IMG/VR virus record: IMGVR_UViG_3300020385_000022 | Coordinates: 1 to 41,958 of that record | Source of the DNA: a virus | Length of the DNA stretch: 41,958 nt | Reading direction: 5' to 3' (one strand) | In this document: in pieces, positions 11,655-19,499 of the stretch | How the letters are laid out: every line of letters begins with the position of its first letter | Position numbering within the stretch: position 1 is the first letter of the stretch | Position numbers and translations under genes: made by a program | Notes under the pieces: model-generated | The model's database searches: none | What the model was told of the DNA's origin: nothing | What the model saw: the letters and a program-made list of their open reading frames with translations, nothing else

Positions 11655-12701
11655 ATGAATGAAAACGTAAGACTAGGTTATGCCTGTGTTAACATGACGT
11701 TAACCGAGAGGCCAAAAAAGTTAGGTGGTAGAGTTACAACTTCTCGTACGGCTAGAAAAGCTAGCTGGTATCCAACGCGTGACTTGTCATTGTTAGGTGA
11801 GCGTGCATTACTAAACGCTACTGACTTGTTACATTATCTGAAATGGAACGAAGACCATAACATCAAATTATTTCGTGTAGGTTCTGAATTAGTGCCATGG
11901 CATGATCAATTCGAATTACATGAACTTCCTCAGTATGATGAGTTAGCAGCTAAGTTGTTAGAATGTGGTAACTATGCTCGAGAGCATGGTCATCGATTAA
12001 CTACACATCCAGGTCCATTTCATGTGTTAGGTTCTCCGCATGAGCATGTTGTTGATAAGACTATTATCGGTCTTGAGCGACATTCCGAACTATGGGACCT
12101 TATGGGCTATACACCATCTCATGAGAACAAGATCAATATTCATATTGGCGGCGCTTATGGTGACCACGAGACTACTGCAACCAGATGGATCAAAAACTAT
12201 TATCGATTATCTGAAGCATGTAGAGCTCGTTTAGTTGTTGAGAATGATGATAAGCCTTCCATGTATAGCGTGCGTCAATTGTATGACCTGTTCCATCGCG
12301 AGACTGGCATACCTATTACATTTGATTATCATCATCATATGTTCCATCCGGCTGGCCTTAGCGAATACGAAGCATTACAGATGGCTGCTAGTACATGGCC
12401 AGATGATGTTAGACAATGTACTCATTATAGCGAATGTCGTAGACATGAGTTCCAACGTAAGTTTGAAGCTAAAATGGCTAAGCAGAATATTCCACTTAAC
12501 GAAGTTAGCGAATGGCCAACGTTTGCTAAAATGAAACATGACATAGATAAGATACGTATGCAAGCTCATTCCAATTATATCAAAGATGAGATACGTACTT
12601 ATGATATGGATTTAGATATTGTAGTAGAAGCTAAAGCCAAAGAATTGGCAGTTTTACGTTATCGCGATATTTATCAATATAATAAAAAGGTTTTACTATG
12701 A
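11655..12701 (+). CDS. uvdE: UV damage endonuclease UvdE/UvsE
   Basis: A 348-residue TIM-barrel metal-dependent endonuclease that nicks DNA 5' of UV photoproducts. It opens with the family start LGYACVNMTL. Conserved features include FRVGSELVPWH, THPGPFHVLGSP, NKINIHIGGAYGDHE, RLVVENDD and the metal-binding ITFDYHHHMFHP run, with His, Glu and Asp ligands all present. It is slightly longer than typical, owing to a charged helical C-terminus. Base composition looks a little less AT-rich than its neighbours, which could reflect separate acquisition. It suggests a phage exposed to sunlight. The end overlaps the next gene by 4 nt (ATGA). Confidence 0.93.
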   Translation: MNENVRLGYACVNMTLTERPKKLGGRVTTSRTARKASWYPTRDLSLLGERALLNATDLLHYLKWNEDHNIKLFRVGSELVPWHDQFELHELPQYDELAAKLLECGNYAREHGHRLTTHPGPFHVLGSPHEHVVDKTIIGLERHSELWDLMGYTPSHENKINIHIGGAYGDHETTATRWIKNYYRLSEACRARLVVENDDKPSMYSVRQLYDLFHRETGIPITFDYHHHMFHPAGLSEYEALQMAASTWPDDVRQCTHYSECRRHEFQRKFEAKMAKQNIPLNEVSEWPTFAKMKHDIDKIRMQAHSNYIKDEIRTYDMDLDIVVEAKAKELAVLRYRDIYQYNKKVLL

Positions 12702-12871
12702 AAGATAGAGAAAATGTATTAAGAATACTAGACGAAACTGATAACATGGTCATGATTATTGATCAAGCAGTAAAGAATGGCAATCCTATTGATCCGTTAG
12801 AAGCTAGAAATCGATTTCGTACTATCCGTCAAAAATTAAAGTTTGTGACTGACCGCGTAACCGCAAGTTAA
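12698..12871 (+). CDS. Hypothetical helical protein (57 aa)
   Basis: Reads MKDRENVLRILDETDNMVMI, then a QAVKNGNPIDPLEA turn and a basic helix (RFRTIRQKLKFVTDRV). The start overlaps the stop of the UV endonuclease gene by 4 nt, a classic coupling arrangement, and the stop is 2 nt before the next ATG. A helix-turn-helix-like hairpin of unknown role. Confidence 0.6.
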   Translation: MKDRENVLRILDETDNMVMIIDQAVKNGNPIDPLEARNRFRTIRQKLKFVTDRVTAS

Positions 12872-12873
12872 AT

Positions 12874-13953
12874 ATGAAACGTAAATTACTTCCAATTGTT
12901 ATAGCATTATCTGCTCTAGCAGTATCTGCCTCTGCAGCATTTTATTCAGTATTTGGATTAAGTAAATTATTCGCAGGAGCTAGTATACAAGTAATTATAA
13001 TGGCTAGTTCTTTAGAATTTGCAAAACTAGTAGTAGCGTCTTTATTATATCAATATTGGAATAGTATAAATAAAGTATTACGAATATATCTTTCTATATC
13101 CGTATTCATATTAATGGTTATAACATCTGGCGGTATATATGGATACCTTTCTGGGGCGTACCAAGAAACAGCAAATGAATCAGAATTTTTAGATAAACGC
13201 ATAGCTATAATCGATCAAAAAAGAACAAGATTTGAAGAACAACGAAATGATTTAAAAGAATCTGTGATAACTTGGTCAGAGGCATTAAGTAATCCTATTA
13301 CAATACAATATGTAGATAAAGAAACTGGTCAACTAGTAACTACAACATCTTCACGTCAACGCAAATTATTACAATCACAATTACAGGAAGCAAAAACTAA
13401 TTTTAATGCGGTTACAGATTCCATAGCAAAATTAGATGTAGAAATATTAGAACAACAAATAGGAAATGATACTGCACGTGAGTTAGGACCTTTAAAATAT
13501 TTATCAAATTTATTAGATGTGGAAATGGATAAAATTATTAACTGGTTTTTATTGTTAATTATTTTTGTATTTGATCCATTAGCAATCTCAATGGTTGTAG
13601 CTGCAAACTTTGCATTTTCTCAAATAACTGTTAAAAGTAAAAAAGAAGATTATTTTAAAACACGTAACCGTGAATTAGAACGTAGAGTAGAAGGTAGTCT
13701 GCCAGAAGGTGCAGAATGGGGTGTATCATATTCTTTAAAAGATAACAATCATTTTGATCCAGCAGATGTTGATGAATTAAAACATTGGGAAGATGAATTA
13801 GAAAAGGATAAAAATATACAAATTACAGATCAAGATGAAAAGCGTATGGATGTTATTGGACAGAATGGTAATGATGGATTACATTACAAGGAAGATATAT
13901 ACGATGAAAAAGATAAGAAAGGCCCAAATCGGGGCAATGGTTATTGGTATTAA
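12874..13953 (+). CDS. Multi-span membrane protein with coiled-coil loop
   Basis: A 359-residue membrane protein. There are three spans in the first 95 residues (PIVIALSALAVSASAAFYSV; an IQVIIMASSLEFAKLVVASL span; LRIYLSISVFILMVITSGGI) and a long charged coiled-coil segment at about 100-205. A fourth span follows at about 217-245 (WFLLLIIFVFDPLAISMVVA), then a highly charged cytoplasmic tail of about 100 residues. This layout is reminiscent of DUF4407 proteins and of uncharacterised membrane proteins in marine T4-like phages. Likely inner membrane. Function unknown; possible links are host-membrane remodelling or superinfection immunity. Confidence 0.6.
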   Translation: MKRKLLPIVIALSALAVSASAAFYSVFGLSKLFAGASIQVIIMASSLEFAKLVVASLLYQYWNSINKVLRIYLSISVFILMVITSGGIYGYLSGAYQETANESEFLDKRIAIIDQKRTRFEEQRNDLKESVITWSEALSNPITIQYVDKETGQLVTTTSSRQRKLLQSQLQEAKTNFNAVTDSIAKLDVEILEQQIGNDTARELGPLKYLSNLLDVEMDKIINWFLLLIIFVFDPLAISMVVAANFAFSQITVKSKKEDYFKTRNRELERRVEGSLPEGAEWGVSYSLKDNNHFDPADVDELKHWEDELEKDKNIQITDQDEKRMDVIGQNGNDGLHYKEDIYDEKDKKGPNRGNGYWY

Positions 13954-13967
13954 TAAATAAATAAATT

Positions 13968-14501
13968 ATGGCTAGAAAGAAAAAAGTTACACACAAATTT
14001 AAATCTCGCACTCGAGATAATCAACGAGAAATGATTTGCAGAAATAGTATTGCAGATGAATCTTATTTTGCATGGGAACATTTGAAATCTCTTAATCGAT
14101 GTAAACAATGGGTTAAGGTTACTGAAAATACAACGGCAGTGCTATGTTCTAAATGTACTGGTAAAACTGTACCACCGCCAGAAATGAGAAAAGGTTATGT
14201 CTCAAAAGGAAGACCGCGTGGTTGGCAATTTATGAAAGAGTTTGTTGATAAAGATGGCAACGTATTTCATAAAGGTGTAGAGCAGAAAAAATTAAAAGGT
14301 ACTAAAGCTGCTACTAAAATTGAACCTAAACAATCTAAACGTAAAATGTCAAAAGGTGAAAAGGCTAATTTAAGACAGGCTATTTTAGAACAAATGGCAT
14401 TGGTTAGAGGTGATGTAAAGAAGGCACGGTTTAAAAAGGATATTAAATCGGGGCAATCACAATTGAAAAAATTAGAACGCCAATTGAAAAAGATTAGATA
14501 A
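13968..14501 (+). CDS. Basic protein with possible zinc site
   Basis: A 177-residue, strongly basic protein. Residues 1-80 include a RCKQWVKVTENT segment and a LCSKCTGKT knuckle (Cys47 and the CxxC near 59-62), compatible with a partial zinc ribbon. The segment PEMRKGYVSKGRPRGWQFMK is an AT-hook-like basic/glycine stretch. The last 60 residues form a Lys-rich helix. DNA or RNA binding is likely; the precise role is not recognised. It precedes the promoter at 14505. Confidence 0.55.
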   Translation: MARKKKVTHKFKSRTRDNQREMICRNSIADESYFAWEHLKSLNRCKQWVKVTENTTAVLCSKCTGKTVPPPEMRKGYVSKGRPRGWQFMKEFVDKDGNVFHKGVEQKKLKGTKAATKIEPKQSKRKMSKGEKANLRQAILEQMALVRGDVKKARFKKDIKSGQSQLKKLERQLKKIR

Positions 14502-14504
14502 TCT

Positions 14505-14534
14505 TTTGATCTACGAAAAAAATTCTTTATATTT
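14505..14534 (+). promoter_or_regulatory. Early-type promoter before the protease/sigma operon
   Basis: TTTG at 14505-14508, a 19-nt spacer, TATATTT at 14528-14534, then about 23 nt to ATG 14558. No AAAAAAAGCT box. It would drive the ClpP-like, HD and sigma-factor genes as one unit. Confidence 0.65.
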
Positions 14535-14557
14535 AATAAATTAATAAAAGGTAATAG

Positions 14558-15169
14558 ATGAGTATATACGATGAAAATGCTACGCAGCCGGTGGAGCAAG
14601 AAGATGAAAAAGAAAATGGCTCATTGTATGAGGCCTTACATAATCAATTAGCTACATTAGTTGATTATAATGATTCAATAATATTTCTTAATGATGAAAT
14701 AACTGATACTACATTAACAGATCTTATTATACGTATGCGTAGTTTATTGCAAAATCGTGAAGATAAAACAGCACCTGTTAATTTAATGATCAATTCTCCA
14801 GGTGGTGATGTTCATGAAATGTTAGGTATTATTGATTATATTGAATCATTAGATGTTAAAGTGAATACAATTTGTAGAGGTAGAGCCTTTTCCGCGGCGG
14901 CTATTATTTTATCATGTGGTACTGGTACAAGAATGATGAGTAAACGTTCAACAGTTATGTTTCATCAATCATCTAGTTTCTTAGGAGGTAAAATGAGTGA
15001 TATATCTGCATACTTAGATAACGTAAAGAATATAGAAAAGACTATATATGATATATTAGCAGAAAAAACTAATAAAGACCAAGCTTGGTGGAAAGATAAT
15101 ATGAAATCAGATTTATACTTAACCGCGGAACAATTAAAAGAATATAACGTAATTGATACAATAATATGA
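14558..15169 (+). CDS. ClpP-like serine protease
   Basis: A 203-residue protein of the ClpP/crotonase fold. The triad is visible as Ser112 (GRAFSAAA), His136 (MFHQ) and Asp185 (SDLYLTAEQLKEYNVID), with the oxyanion-loop SPGGDV at about residues 86-91. Length is that of ordinary ClpP. The first 25 residues are acidic and lack the usual N-terminal loop motif, so docking to a ClpX/ClpA unfoldase is uncertain and no ATPase partner is encoded here. It could replace host ClpP, act alone on small substrates, or serve as a head-maturation protease as S14-like enzymes do in some phages. Overlaps the HD gene by 4 nt. Confidence 0.88.
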   Translation: MSIYDENATQPVEQEDEKENGSLYEALHNQLATLVDYNDSIIFLNDEITDTTLTDLIIRMRSLLQNREDKTAPVNLMINSPGGDVHEMLGIIDYIESLDVKVNTICRGRAFSAAAIILSCGTGTRMMSKRSTVMFHQSSSFLGGKMSDISAYLDNVKNIEKTIYDILAEKTNKDQAWWKDNMKSDLYLTAEQLKEYNVIDTII

Positions 15170-15909
15170 AATTAACAGCCGATCAAATAGCACAGAATTG
15201 GGACGAATTATTAAACGTCATAAAAACAGAATTTACAGGAACTCGTAAAGATAAATTATTAGCAATGTATACTGATTTAGAAGACCGCATGGCTATGGCT
15301 CCAGCTTCTTCTTATAGCCATTTTCATAATGCCTTTGCTGGCGGTTATGTTGAACATGTTTTACGTGTAATAAAATGTGCTAAAAAGGTATATGACTTAT
15401 GGACGGATATGGAAGCTGATATGTCTGGTTATACGCGCGAAGAACTTATTTTTACTGCATTAAATCATGATATTGGTAAAATGGGATTTCCAGGAGATGG
15501 TAACGAAGTTTATCAATGGAATGACTCTGAATGGCATAGAAAGAATCAAGGCAAAGAATATAAAATTAATCCTAATAATCCATTTACATTAGTAAATGAC
15601 TTATCTATTTGGTTATTACAACATTATGGAATAGAAATATCATGGAATGAAATGTTAGGTATTAAATTAACAGATGGATTATATGATGATTCCAATAAAC
15701 CATATTTTATTTCTAGATCCGCAGATGCTAAATTAAAAACTAATTTAGGGTATGTAATGCACCAAGCTGATTGTATGGCAGCGAGGATAGAGTATGAGCG
15801 TTGGAATAATAATAAACCTATTACTACTAATACACCTAAAAAGAAAATAACAAATCCGCAAACACAAATCAATGCTAATAAAATGTTTAACGATTTATTT
15901 GGAGATTAA
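15166..15909 (+). CDS. HD-domain phosphohydrolase
   Basis: A 247-residue protein with an HD-superfamily metal site: an upstream His in GGYVEHVLRV (about residues 61-70), the His101-Asp102 pair in NHDIGKMGF, and a later Asp in YVMHQADCMAAR. Such enzymes hydrolyse phosphate esters, for example dNTPs, cyclic nucleotides or (p)ppGpp. The substrate cannot be told from the sequence. Its position between a protease and the late sigma factor, with overlapping starts, suggests a regulatory or host-takeover role. Confidence 0.82.
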   Translation: MKLTADQIAQNWDELLNVIKTEFTGTRKDKLLAMYTDLEDRMAMAPASSYSHFHNAFAGGYVEHVLRVIKCAKKVYDLWTDMEADMSGYTREELIFTALNHDIGKMGFPGDGNEVYQWNDSEWHRKNQGKEYKINPNNPFTLVNDLSIWLLQHYGIEISWNEMLGIKLTDGLYDDSNKPYFISRSADAKLKTNLGYVMHQADCMAARIEYERWNNNKPITTNTPKKKITNPQTQINANKMFNDLFGD

Positions 15910-15910
15910 T

Positions 15911-16195
15911 ATGATAACAACAATTATAATATTATCAGTACTATTACTAATTTCGGTATTTGTAAATTTTAATCAAATACGTAAACAAGAAGCTAACGAA
16001 TCATATATTGAAGAATTAGAAAATTCAAATACAGAATATTATCAATTTTTTACAACTTTAAAGTCGCGAATGAACGAATCTAATTCAAAATTAAAACAAA
16101 TTGACCGATTAGGATCTTTTGAATCAGATGATGAAACCGGATTTATATTTGATGAATTGCGTGATATAATTGAAAACCTCAATAAAGGATTTTAA
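15911..16195 (+). CDS. Single-span membrane protein with coiled coil
   Basis: I choose ATG 15911, 1 nt after the HD stop in a TAATATG context; a reading from 15872 would overlap the HD gene by 38 nt. Residues 1-20 are one membrane helix (MITTIIILSVLLLISVFVNF), followed by a charged coiled coil (RKQEANESYIEELENSN) and a polar tail ending LNKGF. 94 residues. Small anchored coiled-coil proteins of this type are common next to phage sigma genes, but the role is unknown. The stop overlaps the sigma-factor start by 1 nt. Confidence 0.6.
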   Translation: MITTIIILSVLLLISVFVNFNQIRKQEANESYIEELENSNTEYYQFFTTLKSRMNESNSKLKQIDRLGSFESDDETGFIFDELRDIIENLNKGF

Positions 16196-16983
16196 TGGAA
16201 ACACTTAGCCCAGTTGATAAATTTTATGAATGGTTAGAAAAAGAATTATCAGATATAGAATCGAATGGTCCAAAAAAACGTCGTGGTAGAAAACCTACAA
16301 AAAATATGTATTTCACATACATGACAGATCAAGCGATTATTGCATATAATAAAGAATCTAGTTATGCTAAACGTAATAAAGTATTTCGTGAGCATATTAA
16401 TTATCCTTTTAATAAATTAGTAGAAAATATTTATCATACATTTAGATTTTCGTATTTTGATGTACCTTATGAAGATGTTAAAGCAGAAGTAGTAGCATTT
16501 TTAACAGAAAAAATAGGAAAGTATCAAGAAGGGAAAGGAAAAGCTTTTTCTTATTTTTCTATTGTTGCTAAAAATTATCTTATTATACAAAATAATGCAA
16601 ATTATGCAAAATTAAAATTACGTAGTGAACCATCTGAGATAGATGCTAATAGAAATATTAGTGCAGAGGTATCATTAAATGATCATCAAGAATCGTTACG
16701 AGATTTTACCGATTTATGGGTCAATTGGTATGATACTCATATTAATACAATATTTGTTAATAAACGTGATATCATTGTAGCCGATACAATACTTGAATTA
16801 TTTAGAATACGAGAGAATATAGAAAACTTTAATAAAAAGGCATTATATATTCTAATTAGAGAACGTACCGGATTAAAAACACAAAATATTACAAAAGTAC
16901 TCAATGTAATGAAACGAGATTATATGAAAATGTATACTGTTTATCGTAAATCAGGTCATATAGTCGATTCAACAAATCTTTGA
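16195..16983 (+). CDS. Late-transcription sigma factor (T4 gp55-like)
   Basis: A 262-residue protein matching the phage sigma factors that replace host sigma for late genes. The diagnostic region is KIGKYQEGKGKAFSYFSIVA followed by KNYLI (AFSYFSIVAKNYLI at 117-130), the sigma region 2-like core-binding and -10 recognition segment. Upstream, YPFNKLVENIYHTFRF (about 64-79) fits the preceding helix. The N-terminus carries a basic PKKRRGRKPTK stretch. The C-terminal third is helical (LFRIRENIENFNKKALYILI). T4 gp55 is 185 residues; this one is longer. It should direct RNA polymerase to the ATATTTAT motifs found before the virion genes, usually with a clamp-linked co-activator (gp33) not seen here. 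Confidence 0.85.
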   Translation: METLSPVDKFYEWLEKELSDIESNGPKKRRGRKPTKNMYFTYMTDQAIIAYNKESSYAKRNKVFREHINYPFNKLVENIYHTFRFSYFDVPYEDVKAEVVAFLTEKIGKYQEGKGKAFSYFSIVAKNYLIIQNNANYAKLKLRSEPSEIDANRNISAEVSLNDHQESLRDFTDLWVNWYDTHINTIFVNKRDIIVADTILELFRIRENIENFNKKALYILIRERTGLKTQNITKVLNVMKRDYMKMYTVYRKSGHIVDSTNL

Positions 16984-16996
16984 TATTTATATAAAA
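16983..16996 (+). promoter_or_regulatory. Putative late promoter at the start of the tail block
   Basis: ATATTTATATAAAA ends (ATATTTAT) 15 nt before ATG 17005 and is followed by AGGA. It begins on the last base of the sigma-factor gene's stop codon. It marks the switch from regulatory to virion genes. Confidence 0.65.
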
Positions 16997-17004
16997 GGAT
17001 TATC

Positions 17005-17415
17005 ATGAGTACAGAATTTGAATTATTTAATGGAACAAATTTTTCTGATTTGATGCGTGATATTTATCATAATTCAAAAAAGAAGTCTAGACAGATCGAT
17101 GGATTGATAAAAGAACTACAACCATTAATTAAAAATACTGGTGATGCCTCTGTATTAGTTCCCATGATAAAAGATTATCTAGAAGTATCTGTTAAAAACG
17201 ATGATGCCTTAGTAAAATTAGCCGCAGTTGTACAACGTTTAATATCTGCTACAAATAAAGAATCCGATGATAGTGAGTTTGGTTTATCCGATGAAGAACG
17301 TCGACAATTATTAGAAGAAGCAGAATCTGAAGTTAAAAAATTGCAAGCAGATAATAAGGAAAATAATGCCGAACAATATAAATCTACAGATCGGTCAAGT
17401 AGTACAGACAGATGA
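17005..17415 (+). CDS. Hypothetical protein, probable tail/baseplate accessory
   Basis: A 136-residue, mostly helical protein (SDLMRDIYHNSKKKSRQIDG, DYLEVSVKNDDALVKLAAVV, and ELLEEAESEVKKLQ-like ending). The tail is Ser/Asp/Arg-rich. It is the first gene after the late-type promoter and overlaps the spike-like gene by 50 nt. T4-like phages of marine hosts carry small helical proteins at this position, but I cannot name a family. Confidence 0.5.
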   Translation: MSTEFELFNGTNFSDLMRDIYHNSKKKSRQIDGLIKELQPLIKNTGDASVLVPMIKDYLEVSVKNDDALVKLAAVVQRLISATNKESDDSEFGLSDEERRQLLEEAESEVKKLQADNKENNAEQYKSTDRSSSTDR

Positions 17416-18367
17416 TAAAATTCAATATGATAAATTTCAGGATAAAAATAATATAGATTTACTTCCTGGATCTGTACGTGTGCGATTACGTAGTTCAACA
17501 ACTGCATTAGCTAGCGAAGTAATTGCTTTGCCAGCAAATCCAAATTATTTAAATGTACCATTATATGGTGAACAAGTAATTATATTTTCTGCCATTGATG
17601 GTAAAACTCCTAATACAAAAAAAGAACAATATTATTATTTACCATATGTAAATACACATGGCCAAGTTAATAATGGCATTATGCCATTTATTCAAGATAC
17701 TAAAGCTAAATCAAATTCATATTCCACATCTGGAATATCTTCTACTTCTAAATCAAAAAAGCCAGAACAGATATCATTTGAAGAAAAAGATATAGTTACT
17801 ATACAACCATATCAAGGAGATACAATATTACAAGGCAGATTTGGATCATCATTAAGATTTTCTAGTACTCATAAAAAGTTAGATAAATATTTACAATCTC
17901 CTATATGGGAAGGATCAACAGTAGGCGACCCGTTTATTGCATTGACATGTGGTATTGACGGTGCTACAAAAGATGATTATTACACCATAGAAAATCCGGA
18001 TAAAGATGCAAGTTTAATTTATTTATCTTCAACGCAAAAAATAAATAATTTAAAATTGGCTCAACAAAAAATTGGTCAAAAAACTAAACCTTTATCTTCG
18101 TATAAAAACCCTCAAGTAATTATATCATCTAATCGATTAATATTTAATGCACGAGAAGATGAATTAATATTAGCATCTAAAAAAGATATTAAGTTAGCAA
18201 CTCCAAATTGGTCTGTAGATGTTGATAATTTAGTAACTCAATTAGAAGCATTAGTAACTGCAATAACTAAGATGACACATCCTACTGGTGTTGGCCCTTC
18301 TGGTCCACCTATAAACATTGCTGACTTTGCAAAGATATTAACAGAGATAAAACTAATGAAACAATAA
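17366..18367 (+). CDS. Baseplate spike/hub-like protein (gp5/GpV-type)
   Basis: A 333-residue protein. Residues 33-100 look like the OB-fold of phage spike proteins (LLPGSVRVRLRSSTTA, then NPNYLNVPLYGEQVIIF). A central segment PYQGDTILQGRFGSSLRFSS and the late RLIFNAREDELILASKKDIK run are repeat-like strands typical of a beta-helical needle. The C-terminal 50 residues are helical plus a Pro/Gly loop. The start, ATG 17366 after AAGGAA, makes a 50-nt overlap with the upstream gene and is needed for the N-terminus. Its likely place is the central spike that punctures the outer membrane. It lacks a lysozyme domain. Confidence 0.6.
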   Translation: MPNNINLQIGQVVQTDDKIQYDKFQDKNNIDLLPGSVRVRLRSSTTALASEVIALPANPNYLNVPLYGEQVIIFSAIDGKTPNTKKEQYYYLPYVNTHGQVNNGIMPFIQDTKAKSNSYSTSGISSTSKSKKPEQISFEEKDIVTIQPYQGDTILQGRFGSSLRFSSTHKKLDKYLQSPIWEGSTVGDPFIALTCGIDGATKDDYYTIENPDKDASLIYLSSTQKINNLKLAQQKIGQKTKPLSSYKNPQVIISSNRLIFNAREDELILASKKDIKLATPNWSVDVDNLVTQLEALVTAITKMTHPTGVGPSGPPINIADFAKILTEIKLMKQ

Positions 18368-18996
18368 TGAATAAACCATCATGGCTTTCAGCTGAGCTTC
18401 AAGGAATAATAGATAATAATAGTCCATTAAATGGTCTAAAATTAGGTATTGTACTGGCTAAATTCTCATTGACTATTATTCCTCCTACATTAGGCGCGGC
18501 TACTGGTATCATTCCTGCAATGCGTGCATATAACTCAGCACGTATATATGGCAAAGTTAAAGGTATTGAAGATGCGGTAAATACATTTGCTAAACAAAAT
18601 GCAAATGGAATGTCTCCTATATCAACTGGATTATTTACTGGAATTGCTCCACCTCCTCTTAAAGGTACTCAGCCATTATATGATATTGTACGTGATTTAA
18701 AACAAGACAAAAAATTTTTATGTGATGCATTAGCAAAAGCTATTTACATAAATTGGACTTTAGGTAAATCAATTTTTACTCCATTTGGAACTACTATACC
18801 TACATGGAATATTCCATTTCTTTCAAAAAAGATTAAAGATGAAGCAAAAGATCAAGGAGTAGATATTGATCAAATTATTCTAAATGCTAAAACAGAAGTT
18901 AGATCTGCAGTTCAATCATCTATTACTCAAGCAACGCGTGAAATTACATCATATGATACAGATGAATACCAAATACGATTAGATCAATTCAATTAA
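18367..18996 (+). CDS. Hypothetical tail-associated protein
   Basis: A 209-residue protein beginning at the last base of the spike-like gene's stop. Two hydrophobic, Pro/Gly-rich segments (LGIVLAKFSLTIIPPTLGAA; a TPFGTTIPTWNIPFLS segment) flank a helical middle. The C-terminus is charged and helical (EVRSAVQSSITQATREITSY). Its position between the spike-like gene and the gp25-like gene suggests a baseplate hub or tail-lysis accessory. No family recognised. Confidence 0.5.
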   Translation: MNKPSWLSAELQGIIDNNSPLNGLKLGIVLAKFSLTIIPPTLGAATGIIPAMRAYNSARIYGKVKGIEDAVNTFAKQNANGMSPISTGLFTGIAPPPLKGTQPLYDIVRDLKQDKKFLCDALAKAIYINWTLGKSIFTPFGTTIPTWNIPFLSKKIKDEAKDQGVDIDQIILNAKTEVRSAVQSSITQATREITSYDTDEYQIRLDQFN

Positions 18997-19022
18997 TTAT
19001 CAACCTAATTTATTAATGTAAC

Positions 19023-19036
19023 ATATTTATTAAAAA
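19023..19036 (+). promoter_or_regulatory. Putative late promoter (ATATTTAT motif)
   Basis: ATATTTATTAAAAA ends (ATATTTAT) 17 nt before ATG 19047 and is followed by GGATAA. Same 16-nt flank (through GG) as the copy before the histone-like gene at 5266. Confidence 0.65.
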
Positions 19037-19046
19037 GGATAATACT

Positions 19047-19499
19047 ATGAGCTCAAAATCATTTGTAAAGTTATTACGAAAAATTATAAAAGAAGAAGTT
19101 CGAGGAGCAGTACGTGAAGTATTGAATGAACAAAAAGTTAGCCATAATCAAATTATCAACCATGGTATGAATTTATCTGAAATTACAGAAAATCCAATGC
19201 CAAATCGTCCGATTGCTAAAAAACAGTTTACAAAAAATTCAATGTTAAATGATTTATTAAATGAAACAGCTAATACTGTTCCATCTCAGGAACAATTAGA
19301 TTGGAATACGATGAATTTTAAATCTGAAATGGCAGATGCTTTTGGTATGAATGCAGGACCTACTGCTCCATTAACGACGACAGGTATTAATGGAGAGGCA
19401 ATTAATATGAATAATCAATCAGTAGCATCCACAATGAATGCTATGACAAAAGATTATTCCGCATTAATGAAAGCTATAGATAAAAAGCGTGGTAAATAA
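19047..19499 (+). CDS. Putative virion protein with capsid-targeting-like N-terminus
   Basis: A 150-residue protein. Residues 1-28 (SSKSFVKLLRKIIKEEVRGA, then VREVLNE) are a basic amphipathic helix ending in L-N-E before Gln29, matching the leaders at 1228, 2219 and 5710. The rest is low-complexity, rich in Asn, Met and Thr (ITENPMPNRPIAKK, FGMNAGPTAPLTTTG), and ends in a basic DKKRGK. A flexible, small, possibly cleaved protein made with the baseplate genes fits an internal or assembly-linked virion component. Overlaps the gp25-like gene by 1 nt. Confidence 0.55.
   Translation: MSSKSFVKLLRKIIKEEVRGAVREVLNEQKVSHNQIINHGMNLSEITENPMPNRPIAKKQFTKNSMLNDLLNETANTVPSQEQLDWNTMNFKSEMADAFGMNAGPTAPLTTTGINGEAINMNNQSVASTMNAMTKDYSALMKAIDKKRGK

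Noticed and set aside
12040-12534. Two + strand ORFs of 64 and 99 codons inside the UV-endonuclease gene
   Set aside because: They are out-of-frame readings of a clearly conserved UvdE sequence, with odd Ile/Cys-rich composition.
12669-12676. ATATTTAT-like sequence at the end of the UV-endonuclease gene as a late promoter for 12698
   Set aside because: It lies in codons near the end of the gene, lacks the A-rich run directly after the motif, and such strings occur by chance in AT-rich coding DNA.
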